Source: Thermohalobaculum sp038524325
GTDB lineage: Bacteria > Pseudomonadota > Alphaproteobacteria > Rhodobacterales > Rhodobacteraceae
Direction of reading: 5' to 3'
DNA length: 64,000 nt
Assembly: GCA_038524325.1 (NCBI GenBank)
Contig: JBCBIS010000001.1
Location: 9,470-73,469, forward strand
The number at the start of each line of letters is the position of its first letter. Within the stretch, counting starts at the first letter, position 1. Shown piece by piece: positions 49,783 to 58,913 of this stretch. Under the pieces are notes generated by a model. That model was not told the DNA's origin and searched no databases. It was given only the letters and a program-made list of their open reading frames with translations. A program made the translations under genes and the position numbers.

Positions 49783-50885
49783 ACGAGACCCTGCGCGGCC
49801 AGATGCTCAAAGTGCCGGTGCCCATGGCGATGCTGGCCGAGCTGACCCATCGCTGCCCGCTGAAATGCCCCTATTGCTCGAACCCGCTGGAGCTGACCAA
49901 ACGCTCCGGCGAGCTCTCGACCGAGGAATGGATCGACGCCTTCCATCAGGCGGCCGATCTGGGGGTGCTGCATGTGCATCTCTCGGGCGGGGAGCCGGCC
50001 TCGCGGCGCGATTTGCCGGAGATCACAACAGGGGCGATTGAAGCGGGGCTCTACACCAATTTGATCACGTCTGGCGTCGGGTTGACCGAAGCCACCTTCA
50101 AGGATCTCGCCGACCGGGGCCTGGACCATGTGCAGCTTTCGCTGCAAGGCGCGACAGCGGATGTGGCCAACCGGATCGGCGGCTATGCTCGCGGCTATGA
50201 GACCAAGATGCAGGTGGCAGAGTGGATCGCAGCGGAGGGGATCCCACTGACGATCAACGCCGTGATGCATCGCCAGAACCTCGACCAGTTGCCCGAGACG
50301 ATTGATCTGGCTGTGAAACTCGGCGCCCGCAGGCTCGAGGTCGCCAACACGCAGTACCACGGCTGGGCCTATAAAAACCGCTTCGCCCTGATGCCGACGG
50401 AGGACCAAGTCAAACGCGGCGGCGAAGTGGTGGCGGAGGCGCGCGCGCGGCTGAAAGGCACCCTGGTGATCGACTATGTGACGCCGGATCACCTGGCGAA
50501 ATACCCCAAGCCTTGTATGGGGGGTTGGGCGCGGGTCGGGCTCTGCATCACACCTTCGGGAAAGGTGCTGCCCTGCCATGCGGCGGAAACGATCACGACG
50601 CTGGAATTTGACACCATCCGCGACAAACCTCTGCGCGAGATCTGGGCCCGCGGAGCAGCCTTCACCGCCTATCGCGGCACCGATTGGATGCCCGAGCCCT
50701 GCCAAGGCTGCGAGCGGCAAGAAAAGGACTGGGGCGGCTGCCGCTGCCAGGCCTTTGCCTGGAACGGGGATGCGGGCACCACGGATCCCGCCTGCTCAAA
50801 GGCGCCCAACAATGCCGAAATGCGCCGCGCGGCGCTGGAGGAGGCGGGTCAGGCGACGGATGCGTTCGCCTATCGGGTGATGTAA
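49779..50885 (+). CDS. pqqE: Radical SAM enzyme PqqE (PQQ biosynthesis)
   Basis: A 368-aa radical SAM/SPASM enzyme that links Glu and Tyr in PqqA. The CxxxCxxC motif uses Cys26, Cys30 and Cys33 (CPLKCPYC). The C-terminal SPASM Cys set includes CMGGWARVGLCITPSGKVLPCH, EPCQGCERQ and GGCRC. Last gene of pqqABCDE. No terminator was seen in the 133 bases after it. Confidence 0.97.
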   Translation: MNETLRGQMLKVPVPMAMLAELTHRCPLKCPYCSNPLELTKRSGELSTEEWIDAFHQAADLGVLHVHLSGGEPASRRDLPEITTGAIEAGLYTNLITSGVGLTEATFKDLADRGLDHVQLSLQGATADVANRIGGYARGYETKMQVAEWIAAEGIPLTINAVMHRQNLDQLPETIDLAVKLGARRLEVANTQYHGWAYKNRFALMPTEDQVKRGGEVVAEARARLKGTLVIDYVTPDHLAKYPKPCMGGWARVGLCITPSGKVLPCHAAETITTLEFDTIRDKPLREIWARGAAFTAYRGTDWMPEPCQGCERQEKDWGGCRCQAFAWNGDAGTTDPACSKAPNNAEMRRAALEEAGQATDAFAYRVM

Positions 50886-51018
50886 GCGGCGGCTTGGCTC
50901 CAAGCATCGCTGCGCTCGCTTGCCCGCCCACCCTGCCGCACCTTGCTGGGTGCAGTGCCGCAGGTTTGGAAGCGGTGCGGGCCCAGAGCGGGCACGCCGG
51001 GGGGTCATGTGAGGCGTC

Positions 51019-51783
51019 TCAGCATTCCGGCTTGAGATAGGCCGTGCCATCGGCCACGCCTTTCAGGAGCAGCGTGCAGCCACCCAGCTCGACCTGGCCG
51101 CCAAAGATGCTGAGCTCGACCTTTTCGCCGCCGACTACCAGCCCGCGAACAAAGTCGTCGGTCACCTGGCTGATGAAGAAGCGGCCCTCGCCGACAATCG
51201 CGGTCTGGCCGGGGGAGAGGGCCATGCCATCCTCGCCGACCGCGTCGGCGAGCGTGGCCAGTTTGGGGTCTTCCGGCGCGGTGCTGGGGGCGGTCGCTTC
51301 AGCCTCTGCCGCGACGCTTTCAGGGGCAGCGCTTTCAGGAGCAGGCGCATCCTGGGCCGTCGCGGCGGCGGCCGCCTTTTTGGCCTGATGCGCGGCATGG
51401 CGGGCGGCATAGCCTGCGGCAACCGCCTCGGCCAGATCGTCCTTGCTGAGCCCGGCTTGAGCGAGCCCGTCGACCATATCCTCGATCGCGTCCATCCGGG
51501 CGTTCAGTTCGGACACTTTGACATCGATGGCGACCTGGCCTTCGCCGAGGATGCCGCGCTGTTCACCAGCCAGGGCGAGGGCCTCTCCGAGCTCGCCCGA
51601 GAGGCTGTCGAGCTTTGCGCCCATCTCGGCCGAACTAGCGGCCATGCTCTCCTCGACCGAGGTCAGCGAGGCGGTCATCTTGCGGGCGTCGTCATCGCCT
51701 CCGGCCCCGGCGGCATAGCCGATGAGGAGACCCAGAGCGCCGGCGCCGGCGGCGATGAAAAGCGGGGATTGCGAATCTGCCAT
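51019..51783 (-). CDS. Membrane-anchored coiled-coil protein, function unknown
   Basis: A 254-aa protein. A single N-terminal hydrophobic helix (PLFIAAGAGALGLLIGYAAGAG) is followed by heptad-like helices (residues 35-110, MTASLTSVEESMAASSAEMGAKLDSLSGELGEALALAG), an Ala-rich linker (130-170) and a compact C-terminal beta domain (TAIVGEGRFFISQV, then VELSIFGGQVELGGCTLLLKGVADGTAYLKPEC). Probably inner-membrane with a periplasmic tail. The ATG at 51783 fits the start of the membrane helix. Confidence 0.82.
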   Translation of the reverse strand: MADSQSPLFIAAGAGALGLLIGYAAGAGGDDDARKMTASLTSVEESMAASSAEMGAKLDSLSGELGEALALAGEQRGILGEGQVAIDVKVSELNARMDAIEDMVDGLAQAGLSKDDLAEAVAAGYAARHAAHQAKKAAAAATAQDAPAPESAAPESVAAEAEATAPSTAPEDPKLATLADAVGEDGMALSPGQTAIVGEGRFFISQVTDDFVRGLVVGGEKVELSIFGGQVELGGCTLLLKGVADGTAYLKPEC

Positions 51784-51841
51784 GAGACTACTCCAATGTT
51801 CCTGAGGCGGGGTCAGTATAACCACGACGCGGCGGAGGAAG

Positions 51842-52537
51842 TTACTCCTTTATCGTTATGTTGCCGCAAACCGTATCGGGGGCGACCAGCATGAAACCGA
51901 CGCCGCGGAGCGTGTCGATTCGCATGTCGAGCTCGCTTTCCCCCAGTTTTCGGCGGAGATAGCCGATATAGACATCGACGCTGTTCTCGGTCACGTCGAC
52001 ATCGCCGCCCCAGGCCGCCGCAAGCAGATCGGTGCGGCTGATGCCCTCTCCGCGCTGATCGAGCAGACGGCGGAACAGGGCGAGTTCCCGGCGGGTGAAG
52101 CGGATCTCGGTGCGGCCAACCCGGAAGACCCGGCTGACGAGATCGAGCACAGCCTCCTGCACGCGCGGCTGCGCGCGGCGCAACAGAACGCCGAGCCGGG
52201 CGACCAGTTCGTCGAATTCGAAGGGTTTCGTGAGGTAGTCATCCGCGCCGGCATCGAACCCGGCCAGCTTGTCGTCCAGCGCGTCGCGGGCGGTCAGCAT
52301 GCAGACCGGCAGGGTCAGGCCGAATTTGCGGATGGCCGAGCAGAACGCCGCGCCATCACCATCCGGCAGCATACGGTCGAGCACGACCGCGTCATGCGCA
52401 CCCTTTTTGACCTGTTCGATTGCGGTTTTCAGGTCGCGCACCCATTCGACCTCGAACCCTGTGCCGATGAGGCCGCGTTCGAGCAGCCGCCCGATCCCGG
52501 TATCGTCCTCGACCAGCAGAATGCGGGGGCTGGTCAC
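51842..52537 (-). CDS. OmpR-type response regulator
   Basis: A 231-aa two-domain regulator. Receiver: ILLVEDDTGIGRLLERGL, phosphoacceptor Asp near 52 in VVLDRMLPDGDG, and TKPFEFDELVARL. The DNA-binding winged helix ends with DVTENSVDVYIGYLRRKLGESELDMRIDTLRGVGFMLV. The GTG start overlaps the kinase stop (GTGA), so the pair is co-translated. The target is unknown. Confidence 0.95.
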   Translation of the reverse strand: MTSPRILLVEDDTGIGRLLERGLIGTGFEVEWVRDLKTAIEQVKKGAHDAVVLDRMLPDGDGAAFCSAIRKFGLTLPVCMLTARDALDDKLAGFDAGADDYLTKPFEFDELVARLGVLLRRAQPRVQEAVLDLVSRVFRVGRTEIRFTRRELALFRRLLDQRGEGISRTDLLAAAWGGDVDVTENSVDVYIGYLRRKLGESELDMRIDTLRGVGFMLVAPDTVCGNITIKE

Positions 52538-54105
52538 AGCGGAACCTCGACCTGGAATTCGGCGCCGCCGGAGGCGCGATTGCTGCCGGAGATCCGGCCG
52601 CCATGCTGCTCGGCGATCCATTTCGCGATGGCGAGGCCGAGCCCGGTCCCGCCCGCCTGCCGCCCGGTGCTGTCCTGTGCGTAACGGTCGAAGAGCTGGC
52701 TCGGGTCGCCTTCGATCCCCGTCCCGGTATCGGCGACTGACAGCACCGCGGCATCCGGCGCTTTGGCCAGCGAGACCGAGACCACTCCGCCCGGGGGGGT
52801 GAATTTGATCGCGTTGTCGATCAGCGCCAGCAGCGCCTGGCGCAGCGCCTCGGCATCGCAGTTTGCCCAAAGCGGCGGGGACGGGAGATCGGCATCGAGG
52901 GTGATCTCGTTCGCCTCGGCATAGCTGGTGGCCATGGTGACCGCGCTCGCCGCGATCTCGGTCAGGTCGGCGGCGGCGAGCGTGAGGCTGAGCTGCCCGT
53001 CCTCGGACCGGGCGAGCCGCATCAGGTCGTCGAGACGGCGCCGCAGGAACCCGCCCGACGCGGCCACCCGCTCCAACGCCTCGCGAAGCGGCGCTTCGCC
53101 TTTGGCAGCGCGGGCGATCTGCGCCTCGCCCAGCAGGACGGTCACCGGAGTGCGCAGCTCGTGGCTGATATTGGCGAAGAACTCGCGGCGGCTGCGGTCG
53201 ATCCGGGTGAGTTCGGCATTGGCGGTCTCGAGCTCGGCGGTACGCGCGGAGACCTGATCCTGCAGCCGGCTCTGTTCGCCCGCCAGCCGTGTCGCCATCT
53301 GGTTGAAACCATCGGCGAGCAGCGAGAACTCTCCCGGCATCCCGGCGGGCGCCCGGGCCGATTTATCCCCGGCGCCAAAGCTCTGCACCGAGCTCGCCAG
53401 GGCCCGGATCGGGCGCATCAGGCCGCGATGCAGCAGCAGCGCGAAGACGGCGACCGAGACGAGCAACAGCATGGCCAGCCCGAACCCGGCCCAGATCAAC
53501 ACCACCCGGGTTTCGGCCAGCCCGGCAAAGGCGGCTTCCGCCTCGCTGCGCTCATCGGCCAGAACCTCGAAGATCACGGCGCGGAAGGCATCGTCGCGCA
53601 GCGCCACGATCTCGTCGAGGAAGATCCGGGCCGCCTCGGTCGCGTCGAAGACCGGCCCGCGCGTGCGGTCGAGCATGGCCTGCGCCTCGATCGTCTCGAA
53701 CAGGTCGGACAGCGCGGCGGCGCGGATCATCTCGCTGCGCTCGGCATCGCGTTCGGCATCGCTGGTGGCGGTGGCGATCTCGGCCCCGATCTGACGGCGA
53801 TAGATCAGCAATGTGCCGCGCAGTTCGGCCGCCGCGACGCTCTCGGCCGGGTCGCCGCCGCCGCCGAGACGCCGGGCGATCTCGCCCAGAAGATATCGGT
53901 CGAAAGCCGCTTCGATCGTGCGCACCGTCTCCAATTGCACGAAGGATTGCTCGGACCGGCGCAGGTCGTCGCGAGAGCGTTGCAGCCCCCAGACCGCCAG
54001 AACCGCCGCTGCCGCCAGGACCAGAACGAGGAACGCGAAGCCGATCACCAGACGCGTGATGATCGAGGCGCGCGGTCGCATGTGAGGGATGGGCAGGCCG
54101 TTCAT
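52534..54105 (-). CDS. Membrane sensor histidine kinase
   Basis: A 523-aa kinase. TM1 about 17-39 and TM2 about 200-222 flank a periplasmic helical sensor of about 160 residues. HAMP linker LMRPIRALASSVQSFGAGD, phosphoacceptor His in REFFANISHELRTPV, N-box LIDNAIKFTPPGG, G1 VADTGTGIEGD and G2 GTGLGLAIAKWIAEQHGG are all present. It works with the response regulator translated from the overlapping gene. Signal unknown. Confidence 0.95.
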   Translation of the reverse strand: MNGLPIPHMRPRASIITRLVIGFAFLVLVLAAAAVLAVWGLQRSRDDLRRSEQSFVQLETVRTIEAAFDRYLLGEIARRLGGGGDPAESVAAAELRGTLLIYRRQIGAEIATATSDAERDAERSEMIRAAALSDLFETIEAQAMLDRTRGPVFDATEAARIFLDEIVALRDDAFRAVIFEVLADERSEAEAAFAGLAETRVVLIWAGFGLAMLLLVSVAVFALLLHRGLMRPIRALASSVQSFGAGDKSARAPAGMPGEFSLLADGFNQMATRLAGEQSRLQDQVSARTAELETANAELTRIDRSRREFFANISHELRTPVTVLLGEAQIARAAKGEAPLREALERVAASGGFLRRRLDDLMRLARSEDGQLSLTLAAADLTEIAASAVTMATSYAEANEITLDADLPSPPLWANCDAEALRQALLALIDNAIKFTPPGGVVSVSLAKAPDAAVLSVADTGTGIEGDPSQLFDRYAQDSTGRQAGGTGLGLAIAKWIAEQHGGRISGSNRASGGAEFQVEVPL

Positions 54106-54224
54106 TCCCGGAGTTTAGGAGACCCGGCAGACCCTTGTCACGCGACCCCAGCTGTGATCTTTGGAAATTCTCAGAGTCGTTAAAAAAAACTTCACAATCC
54201 CGCCCCTCTCGGTAAGACAATCCT

Positions 54225-55154
54225 ATGCCGCACCCGAAAGCGATCACCCTGAAACAGCTCCGCGCCCTGTCGGCGATTGTCGATACCGGGTCGATCACGG
54301 CCGCAGCGGGTAAGCTCCATGTCACGCCGCCCGCCGTCTCGACCCAGTTGAAGACGCTGGAGGATTCCGTCTGCGCCCAGGTCCTCAGCCGCGGGCCGGA
54401 CGGCAAGACGGCGCTGACGCCGGTGGGGGAAGAACTGCTCGGCACGATCCAAAAGATCGAAACGGCCCTGGAGCAGAGTTTCGAGCGGATCCGCGCCATG
54501 AATGCCGGGCTGGCGGGGCATGTCTCGATCGGAGTGGTCTCGACGGGGAAGTATTTCGCGCCCGGTCTCGTGGCCGATCTGAAGAAGCGCCATCCCGAGA
54601 TCGAGATCGGCCTGAAGGTCGGCAATCGCGACAGCATCGTCGAGATGCTGGCCCGCGGGGCCATCGAGATGTGCATCATGGGCCGCCCGCCGCAGGACCC
54701 GGAGGTCGATCACAAGATCCTGGGCGACCACCCCTATCTGATCGTCTGCGCGCCCGACAGCCCGCTGGCCGAGATGGAGGAGGTGAGCCCCGACGCCCTG
54801 TTGGAACAGACCTTCCTGACCCGCGAGGAAGGCTCTGGCACCCGGATCACCATGCGCCGCTATCTCGACCAGATCGGCGAGGGCCGGGCCTATCGCATGG
54901 TCGAGATGGGGACCAACGAGACGATCAAACAGGCGGTGATGGCAGGTCTGGGCGTCGCGATGATCTCGGCCCATACCATCGGGCCGGAATTGCGCGAGGC
55001 GCGCCTGAAACGGGTGCGGATGCCCGGCCTGCCGGTGGTGCGCTGGTGGTATCTGGTCAAGCTGAAGGGCGCGGAACTCTCGCCAACCGCCCGCGCCTTC
55101 GAGGATTTCCTGCTCGAGCTCGACGGCAGCTATCTGCCGAATGTCGAGAATTGA
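54225..55154 (+). CDS. LysR-family regulator of the CbbR type
   Basis: A 309-aa regulator with the HTH at about 10-65 (LKQLRALSAIVDTGSITAAAGKLHVTPPAVSTQLKTLE) and an effector domain containing FLTREEGSGTRITM and GTNETIKQAVMAGLGVAMISAHTI. Both segments resemble CbbR/CfxR proteins that control Calvin-cycle genes in response to metabolites. No cbb genes are in the window, so the target could be elsewhere or different. Confidence 0.9.
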   Translation: MPHPKAITLKQLRALSAIVDTGSITAAAGKLHVTPPAVSTQLKTLEDSVCAQVLSRGPDGKTALTPVGEELLGTIQKIETALEQSFERIRAMNAGLAGHVSIGVVSTGKYFAPGLVADLKKRHPEIEIGLKVGNRDSIVEMLARGAIEMCIMGRPPQDPEVDHKILGDHPYLIVCAPDSPLAEMEEVSPDALLEQTFLTREEGSGTRITMRRYLDQIGEGRAYRMVEMGTNETIKQAVMAGLGVAMISAHTIGPELREARLKRVRMPGLPVVRWWYLVKLKGAELSPTARAFEDFLLELDGSYLPNVEN

Positions 55155-55250
55155 ACGGCGTCTCGCCGCAGCCCCGGTAAAAACCAAAGCATTCCTGGAA
55201 CGATCCGGTTAGAAGACCGCCAATCCTATCGCTGTGCTGCCGGAAGACCC

Positions 55251-56162
55251 ATGCCCCCACTCTCCCACCCGACCCGCATCCTGTGCTGCGCCCTGGCGGT
55301 CATCACCGCCCCTGCCCTGTGGCCCGCCCCGGTCGAAGCCAAATCGGCCCGCGAGGAGGTGGCGGAGAAACTGGTTCTGGCGGGACGGCAGAGGATGCTG
55401 GCCGAGGGCATGGCCTTCAAGCTCTGCCTCACCCAATCGGGTGTCGCGGCGGAGCAGAGCCTGAACGAGCTCTATGTGATGTGGAACGTGTTTAGCTGGT
55501 ACCATGCGGGACTGCGCTATGGGAATCTCCAGCTCGACCTCTCGACGGAGCGCGACCGGGGCGTGCTGGCCAGTTGGAGGGCGCTGGACACGGATTGGGC
55601 CGAGTTGAAGGCGATCTATGAACCGGCGATCGGCGGACAGGCCGTCTCCGAGGCAGATTTCGCGCGGGCGCAGGCGATCACCGAGACGGTCAGCACCCGG
55701 GCGACCGATCTGGTGGCCGCGCTGCGCTCTGCCTATGCCAGCGAACTGGGCGCCCGCGGTTTTGGCACGGCGCTGCTGCTGGACCTTTATGAACGCCAGC
55801 GGATGCTGGCCGAGCAGATCGCCAAGGAGGTCTGCCTGATTTATCGCGGGGATGTCACCGAGGCGCGGCGTCAAAGGCTCGCGGATGCCAGGCGGCTGTT
55901 CACCCTGTCGCTGGAGGCCTTCCAGAAGGGCCGCGCCGATGCCGGCGTCCCCAAACCGCCGAGCCCGGAGATCGAAGCGCATCTGCAGGACGTGCAGCGC
56001 CACTGGGTACCCGCCGACACTCTGTCCGAGGCCGCTGCGGGAGGGCGCCGCCCGGGCGCCGCCGAGATCAGCGCGTTCAACACCTCGGTCGATCTGACAC
56101 TCTCGTCGATGACGGCGGCGATCAACGGTCTGATATCGATCCAACGGCGGGCGGCGGAGTAA
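55251..56162 (+). CDS. Exported protein with two PilJ/NarX-like sensor domains
   Basis: A 303-aa protein with signal peptide (ILCCALAVITAPALWPAPVEA). Two type IV pili methyl-accepting (PilJ) sensor modules are marked by AGRQRMLAEGMAFKLCL (near 45) and YERQRMLAEQIAKEVCLIY (near 185). Such modules are usually attached to kinases or chemoreceptors; here they stand alone in the periplasm without membrane or signalling domains. A ligand-binding partner role is inferred. Confidence 0.82.
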   Translation: MPPLSHPTRILCCALAVITAPALWPAPVEAKSAREEVAEKLVLAGRQRMLAEGMAFKLCLTQSGVAAEQSLNELYVMWNVFSWYHAGLRYGNLQLDLSTERDRGVLASWRALDTDWAELKAIYEPAIGGQAVSEADFARAQAITETVSTRATDLVAALRSAYASELGARGFGTALLLDLYERQRMLAEQIAKEVCLIYRGDVTEARRQRLADARRLFTLSLEAFQKGRADAGVPKPPSPEIEAHLQDVQRHWVPADTLSEAAAGGRRPGAAEISAFNTSVDLTLSSMTAAINGLISIQRRAAE

Positions 56163-56174
56163 CCGCCCCCGGGC

Positions 56175-56504
56175 TCACCACTTGTAGAGCGGCGTCGCGG
56201 GAGCCTTCTCGGCGGGCGTGAAATAGAACCTCTCGCCGCCAAAGGCATTGCGTCCCTGTCGCGGCAGCGTCGGGTCGACCGGTGTCGGGAAGAACCCGCT
56301 GCGCCCGAAGCGGCGGAACCCAGTGGCTGGGCTGCCGAACTGCGCCTGCCCGGTCTCGTCGCGGACAAAGCTGGGGATCTCGGGCTCGGTCAGGAACAGC
56401 CCCTGCGGCGTGATCAGCAGACCGGCCTGCGCGGCGGGCGTGGCGAGGGTGATCGCCAGCGCAGCGGTAGGGACCACGTGGCGGATCAGGCGGGGGATGG
56501 GCAT
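56175..56504 (-). CDS. Small exported protein, function unknown
   Basis: A 109-aa protein starting MPIPRLIRHVVPTAALAITLATPAAQAG, a signal peptide. The mature part is short, Gly/Pro/Phe-rich (GFRRFGRSGFFPTPVDP, FGGERFYFTPAEKAP) and ends with PLYKW. No family recognised. GGAGG precedes the ATG at 56504. It converges with the PilJ-domain gene, 12 bases away. Confidence 0.7.
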   Translation of the reverse strand: MPIPRLIRHVVPTAALAITLATPAAQAGLLITPQGLFLTEPEIPSFVRDETGQAQFGSPATGFRRFGRSGFFPTPVDPTLPRQGRNAFGGERFYFTPAEKAPATPLYKW

Positions 56505-56611
56505 CGTCGCCTCCATCTGTCTGTTGCTCTGCAGCACAGATGGGGCGCGTACTGGGAAAGATCAAAGCACCCGGGCTCACATCCCCGAGAGAGGCCAGAG
56601 GGGCCCAGGGA

Positions 56612-56881
56612 TCAGCCGAGCCGCTCGATCGCCGTGGCCAGGTCCAAGTCCTTTTGCGTCAAGCCACCCGCGTCATGGGTGGTCAGCCGCACCTCGACCC
56701 GGTTGTAGACATTGCGCCATTCCGGGTGGTGGTCGGCCGCCTCGGCCTCGAACGCCACCCGGGTCATCCAGGCCATCGCATCGCGGAAATTGGCGAAGCG
56801 GAAGACCTTGTCGATCGCCTTGCCATCCTCGGTGGTTTGCCATCCGGCCCCGGCCAGATCGTCAGTCATTGCCACGGTCAT
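56612..56881 (-). CDS. phhB: 4a-hydroxytetrahydrobiopterin dehydratase (PCD/PhhB)
   Basis: An 89-aa enzyme recycling the pterin carbinolamine made by aromatic amino acid hydroxylases. Seen: FRFANFRDAMAWMTRVAFEAEAADHHPEWRNVYNRVEVRLTTHDAGGLTQKDLDLA, with the two active-site His in DHHP and the HDAGGLT motif. ATG at 56881 with GGGAG upstream. It follows the M48 protease gene after 22 bases. Confidence 0.94.
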   Translation of the reverse strand: MTVAMTDDLAGAGWQTTEDGKAIDKVFRFANFRDAMAWMTRVAFEAEAADHHPEWRNVYNRVEVRLTTHDAGGLTQKDLDLATAIERLG

Positions 56882-56903
56882 GGCGCTGCTCCCTTGTCGG
56901 TTG

Positions 56904-57617
56904 TCAGGTAACCTGCCCGCCGGCGGGGGTGCCGCCCCCCTCCCATCGGGTCGCGTTGGCGCGGATGGCCTTGGCCCGTTCCGCCACGGGCGGATGGCTG
57001 GCCAGCCAGCTTTTGCCATGCGCCTCGGCACCCGGCGTGATCTCGATCAGCTTCTCCAGCATGCGCGCCTGTGGTTCTGCACCAAAGCCCGCCTTGATCA
57101 TCAGGGCGGTGGCATAGGCGTCCGCCTCGAACTCGTCCTTGCGGCTCAGCCGGGCGACGAATAACGAGCCGATCCAGCGGGCGAGATAGATGCCGACGAA
57201 CGGGATCAGCCGCGCGATCAGCCCGCCGATGATCACCGTGATCAACTGCGCCGCCGCCACATCCCACATCCGCCGCTTGGTGTGGCCATTGGCCAGATGG
57301 CCCATCTCGTGGGCGATCACGCTGGCGAACTCGGCCAGTTTGATCCGGCCGCGCTGATACTGTTGGACAAGGCCGCGGGTGACATAGATCTCGCCCGATG
57401 GCGTGACCAGCCCGTTGACCATCTCCTGGTCCAGCACCCGCAGATCAATCTGATCGACCCCCGCCGCGTGAGACAGCCGGCGCAGCGCCATATCCACCTC
57501 GTCATTGCGCAAAGGCCGCGATTGCTGCCGCAGCGTCCGGCCCGACAGAACAGCCGAGACGCGCCAGATCACCATGACCATCAGAACGGGGAGGAGGAGA
57601 ACGATCAGCTTTGCCAT
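56904..57617 (-). CDS. M48 family membrane metalloprotease
   Basis: A 237-aa protein with an N-terminal membrane helix (LIVLLLPVLMVMVIWRV), zinc motif HEMGH near 102-106 with the third ligand Glu in RKDEFEADAYA near 163, and a second hydrophobic hairpin between them. M48 (HtpX/Oma1-like) proteases degrade damaged membrane proteins. Shorter than HtpX because it lacks the extra N-terminal helix. Confidence 0.93.
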   Translation of the reverse strand: MAKLIVLLLPVLMVMVIWRVSAVLSGRTLRQQSRPLRNDEVDMALRRLSHAAGVDQIDLRVLDQEMVNGLVTPSGEIYVTRGLVQQYQRGRIKLAEFASVIAHEMGHLANGHTKRRMWDVAAAQLITVIIGGLIARLIPFVGIYLARWIGSLFVARLSRKDEFEADAYATALMIKAGFGAEPQARMLEKLIEITPGAEAHGKSWLASHPPVAERAKAIRANATRWEGGGTPAGGQVT

Positions 57618-57738
57618 GTCCGGAATATAGAGAGTTTCATGGCCCGGTCACCCCCTGCCCCCTCGGTTCAGATGCGCCTTGGCGAAAGCCGGTTTCGGCT
57701 GGTAGAATCGTGGCGGGCTCAGCAGCGGAGCTTCAGCC

Positions 57739-58164
57739 ATGTCGCGCCGCCACATTCTGTTCTTACTGCCTTTGATCGCCCTGGCGCTAATCGCCGGGCT
57801 GCAAGTGCTGCCGAGTGCCGAGGCCACGGCATGGCGCCGTCTGTCCGCCGATCTCACCTTCGGATCACAGCCGCCCGACTTCCTCGCCGGGGGGTATTGG
57901 ACGCGCAGCGGCGAGGGGGCGCAGTGCGAGGGTTATTGGACGCGCTATCTGCCGGGCACCAAACTGGCCCGCTATGGCGCGGCGCCGGTGGAGCGCCCGG
58001 CGCTTTATCGCTCGGCTGAGGACTTCTTCGAGATCCGCTCCGGCCCGGCATCGGAGTTCCTGAAGCGCGCGGGCGATCGGTTGATCGTCTACAAAACCGG
58101 GTTCTCGCATCCCAGCCCGGGCCTGTCCGGGCCGATCCTCCAACGCCGATGCGAGGGGCCATGA
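57739..58164 (+). CDS. Exported or membrane-anchored protein, function unknown
   Basis: A 141-aa protein with an N-terminal hydrophobic helix (ILFLLPLIALALIAGLQVL). The rest has two Cys (GAQCEGYWTRYL and the terminal RRCEGP) and no known motif. Its stop overlaps the ATG of the next membrane protein (ATGA), so they form a pair. Confidence 0.72.
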   Translation: MSRRHILFLLPLIALALIAGLQVLPSAEATAWRRLSADLTFGSQPPDFLAGGYWTRSGEGAQCEGYWTRYLPGTKLARYGAAPVERPALYRSAEDFFEIRSGPASEFLKRAGDRLIVYKTGFSHPSPGLSGPILQRRCEGP

Positions 58165-58910
58165 CAAAGCGCGGCCTGCCGGTCCTGACCGCAATCCCCA
58201 TTCTCGGCGGGCTGATCGAGACCGGTCTGCTCTATCTCACGGCGCTGCGCTGGGCCTTCCGCCCCCATGCCGGGGCCGGGCCGTTCATCGCACGTCCTGA
58301 TCTGCTGCCCTTCAGCCTGCGGCTGTTCGGGGCGGGGCTGACGTTCTACGCGCTGATCACGGGTGCCGCCGGTGTCCTGTTGCAGACGCCGGACCTGATC
58401 GAGGCACTGCAGGGCCCCCGGCGGCCGGGTCCCTTCGAGATCGCCGCCAGCTTCCTGCTGCATTACGGCTTTTTCGCCATGGTCCTCTATTACCTGCTCA
58501 GCCTTGCGATGTGGCGGATCCTTGACCCGACCGCCGCCTTCGCGCTGGTCTTTCTCGGAGCGGGTTTCCTGCTGCCTCTGCGCGGGATCGAGGGCGCCGC
58601 GCAGCTCTGGCTGCTCTCCGAGCTTTGGCCCGAGGGTGGCGCGGACCTGGATTTCCGGGCGGGAGGCGCGGTGCAGACCCTCTTCAGAATGCAGATTCTG
58701 ATCGCCATCCTCGCCGCGCTGCCTGGTATGATGATCGGCTACACACTGTTCTATCAGTGGATGCGAGCGCATTACAGCGTGCATGGGCTGCTGATGCTGG
58801 GCGCCCTGGTCTTGGCGGCGGGGCTGTCGGTTCTGGCCCCGCTCTGGCTCTACCATGCCACGCTTCGCCTGCCCGATAGGCTGTTCGACCTGCTCGATCT
58901 GCTGACCTGA
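58161..58910 (+). CDS. Polytopic membrane protein, function unknown
   Basis: A 249-aa protein with about six hydrophobic segments (for example LFGAGLTFYALITGAAGVLL, FLLHYGFFAMVLYYLLSLAMW and LMLGALVLAAGLSVLAPLWLY). No family recognised. The ATG at 58161 overlaps the preceding stop. It converges with the DUF6653-like gene. Confidence 0.75.
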   Translation: MTKRGLPVLTAIPILGGLIETGLLYLTALRWAFRPHAGAGPFIARPDLLPFSLRLFGAGLTFYALITGAAGVLLQTPDLIEALQGPRRPGPFEIAASFLLHYGFFAMVLYYLLSLAMWRILDPTAAFALVFLGAGFLLPLRGIEGAAQLWLLSELWPEGGADLDFRAGGAVQTLFRMQILIAILAALPGMMIGYTLFYQWMRAHYSVHGLLMLGALVLAAGLSVLAPLWLYHATLRLPDRLFDLLDLLT

Positions 58911-58913
58911 GCC

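Noticed and set aside
50886..51018. Terminator searched for after pqqE
   Set aside because: The 133 bases contain GC-rich inverted segments but no stem followed by a T-run that I would call a terminator.
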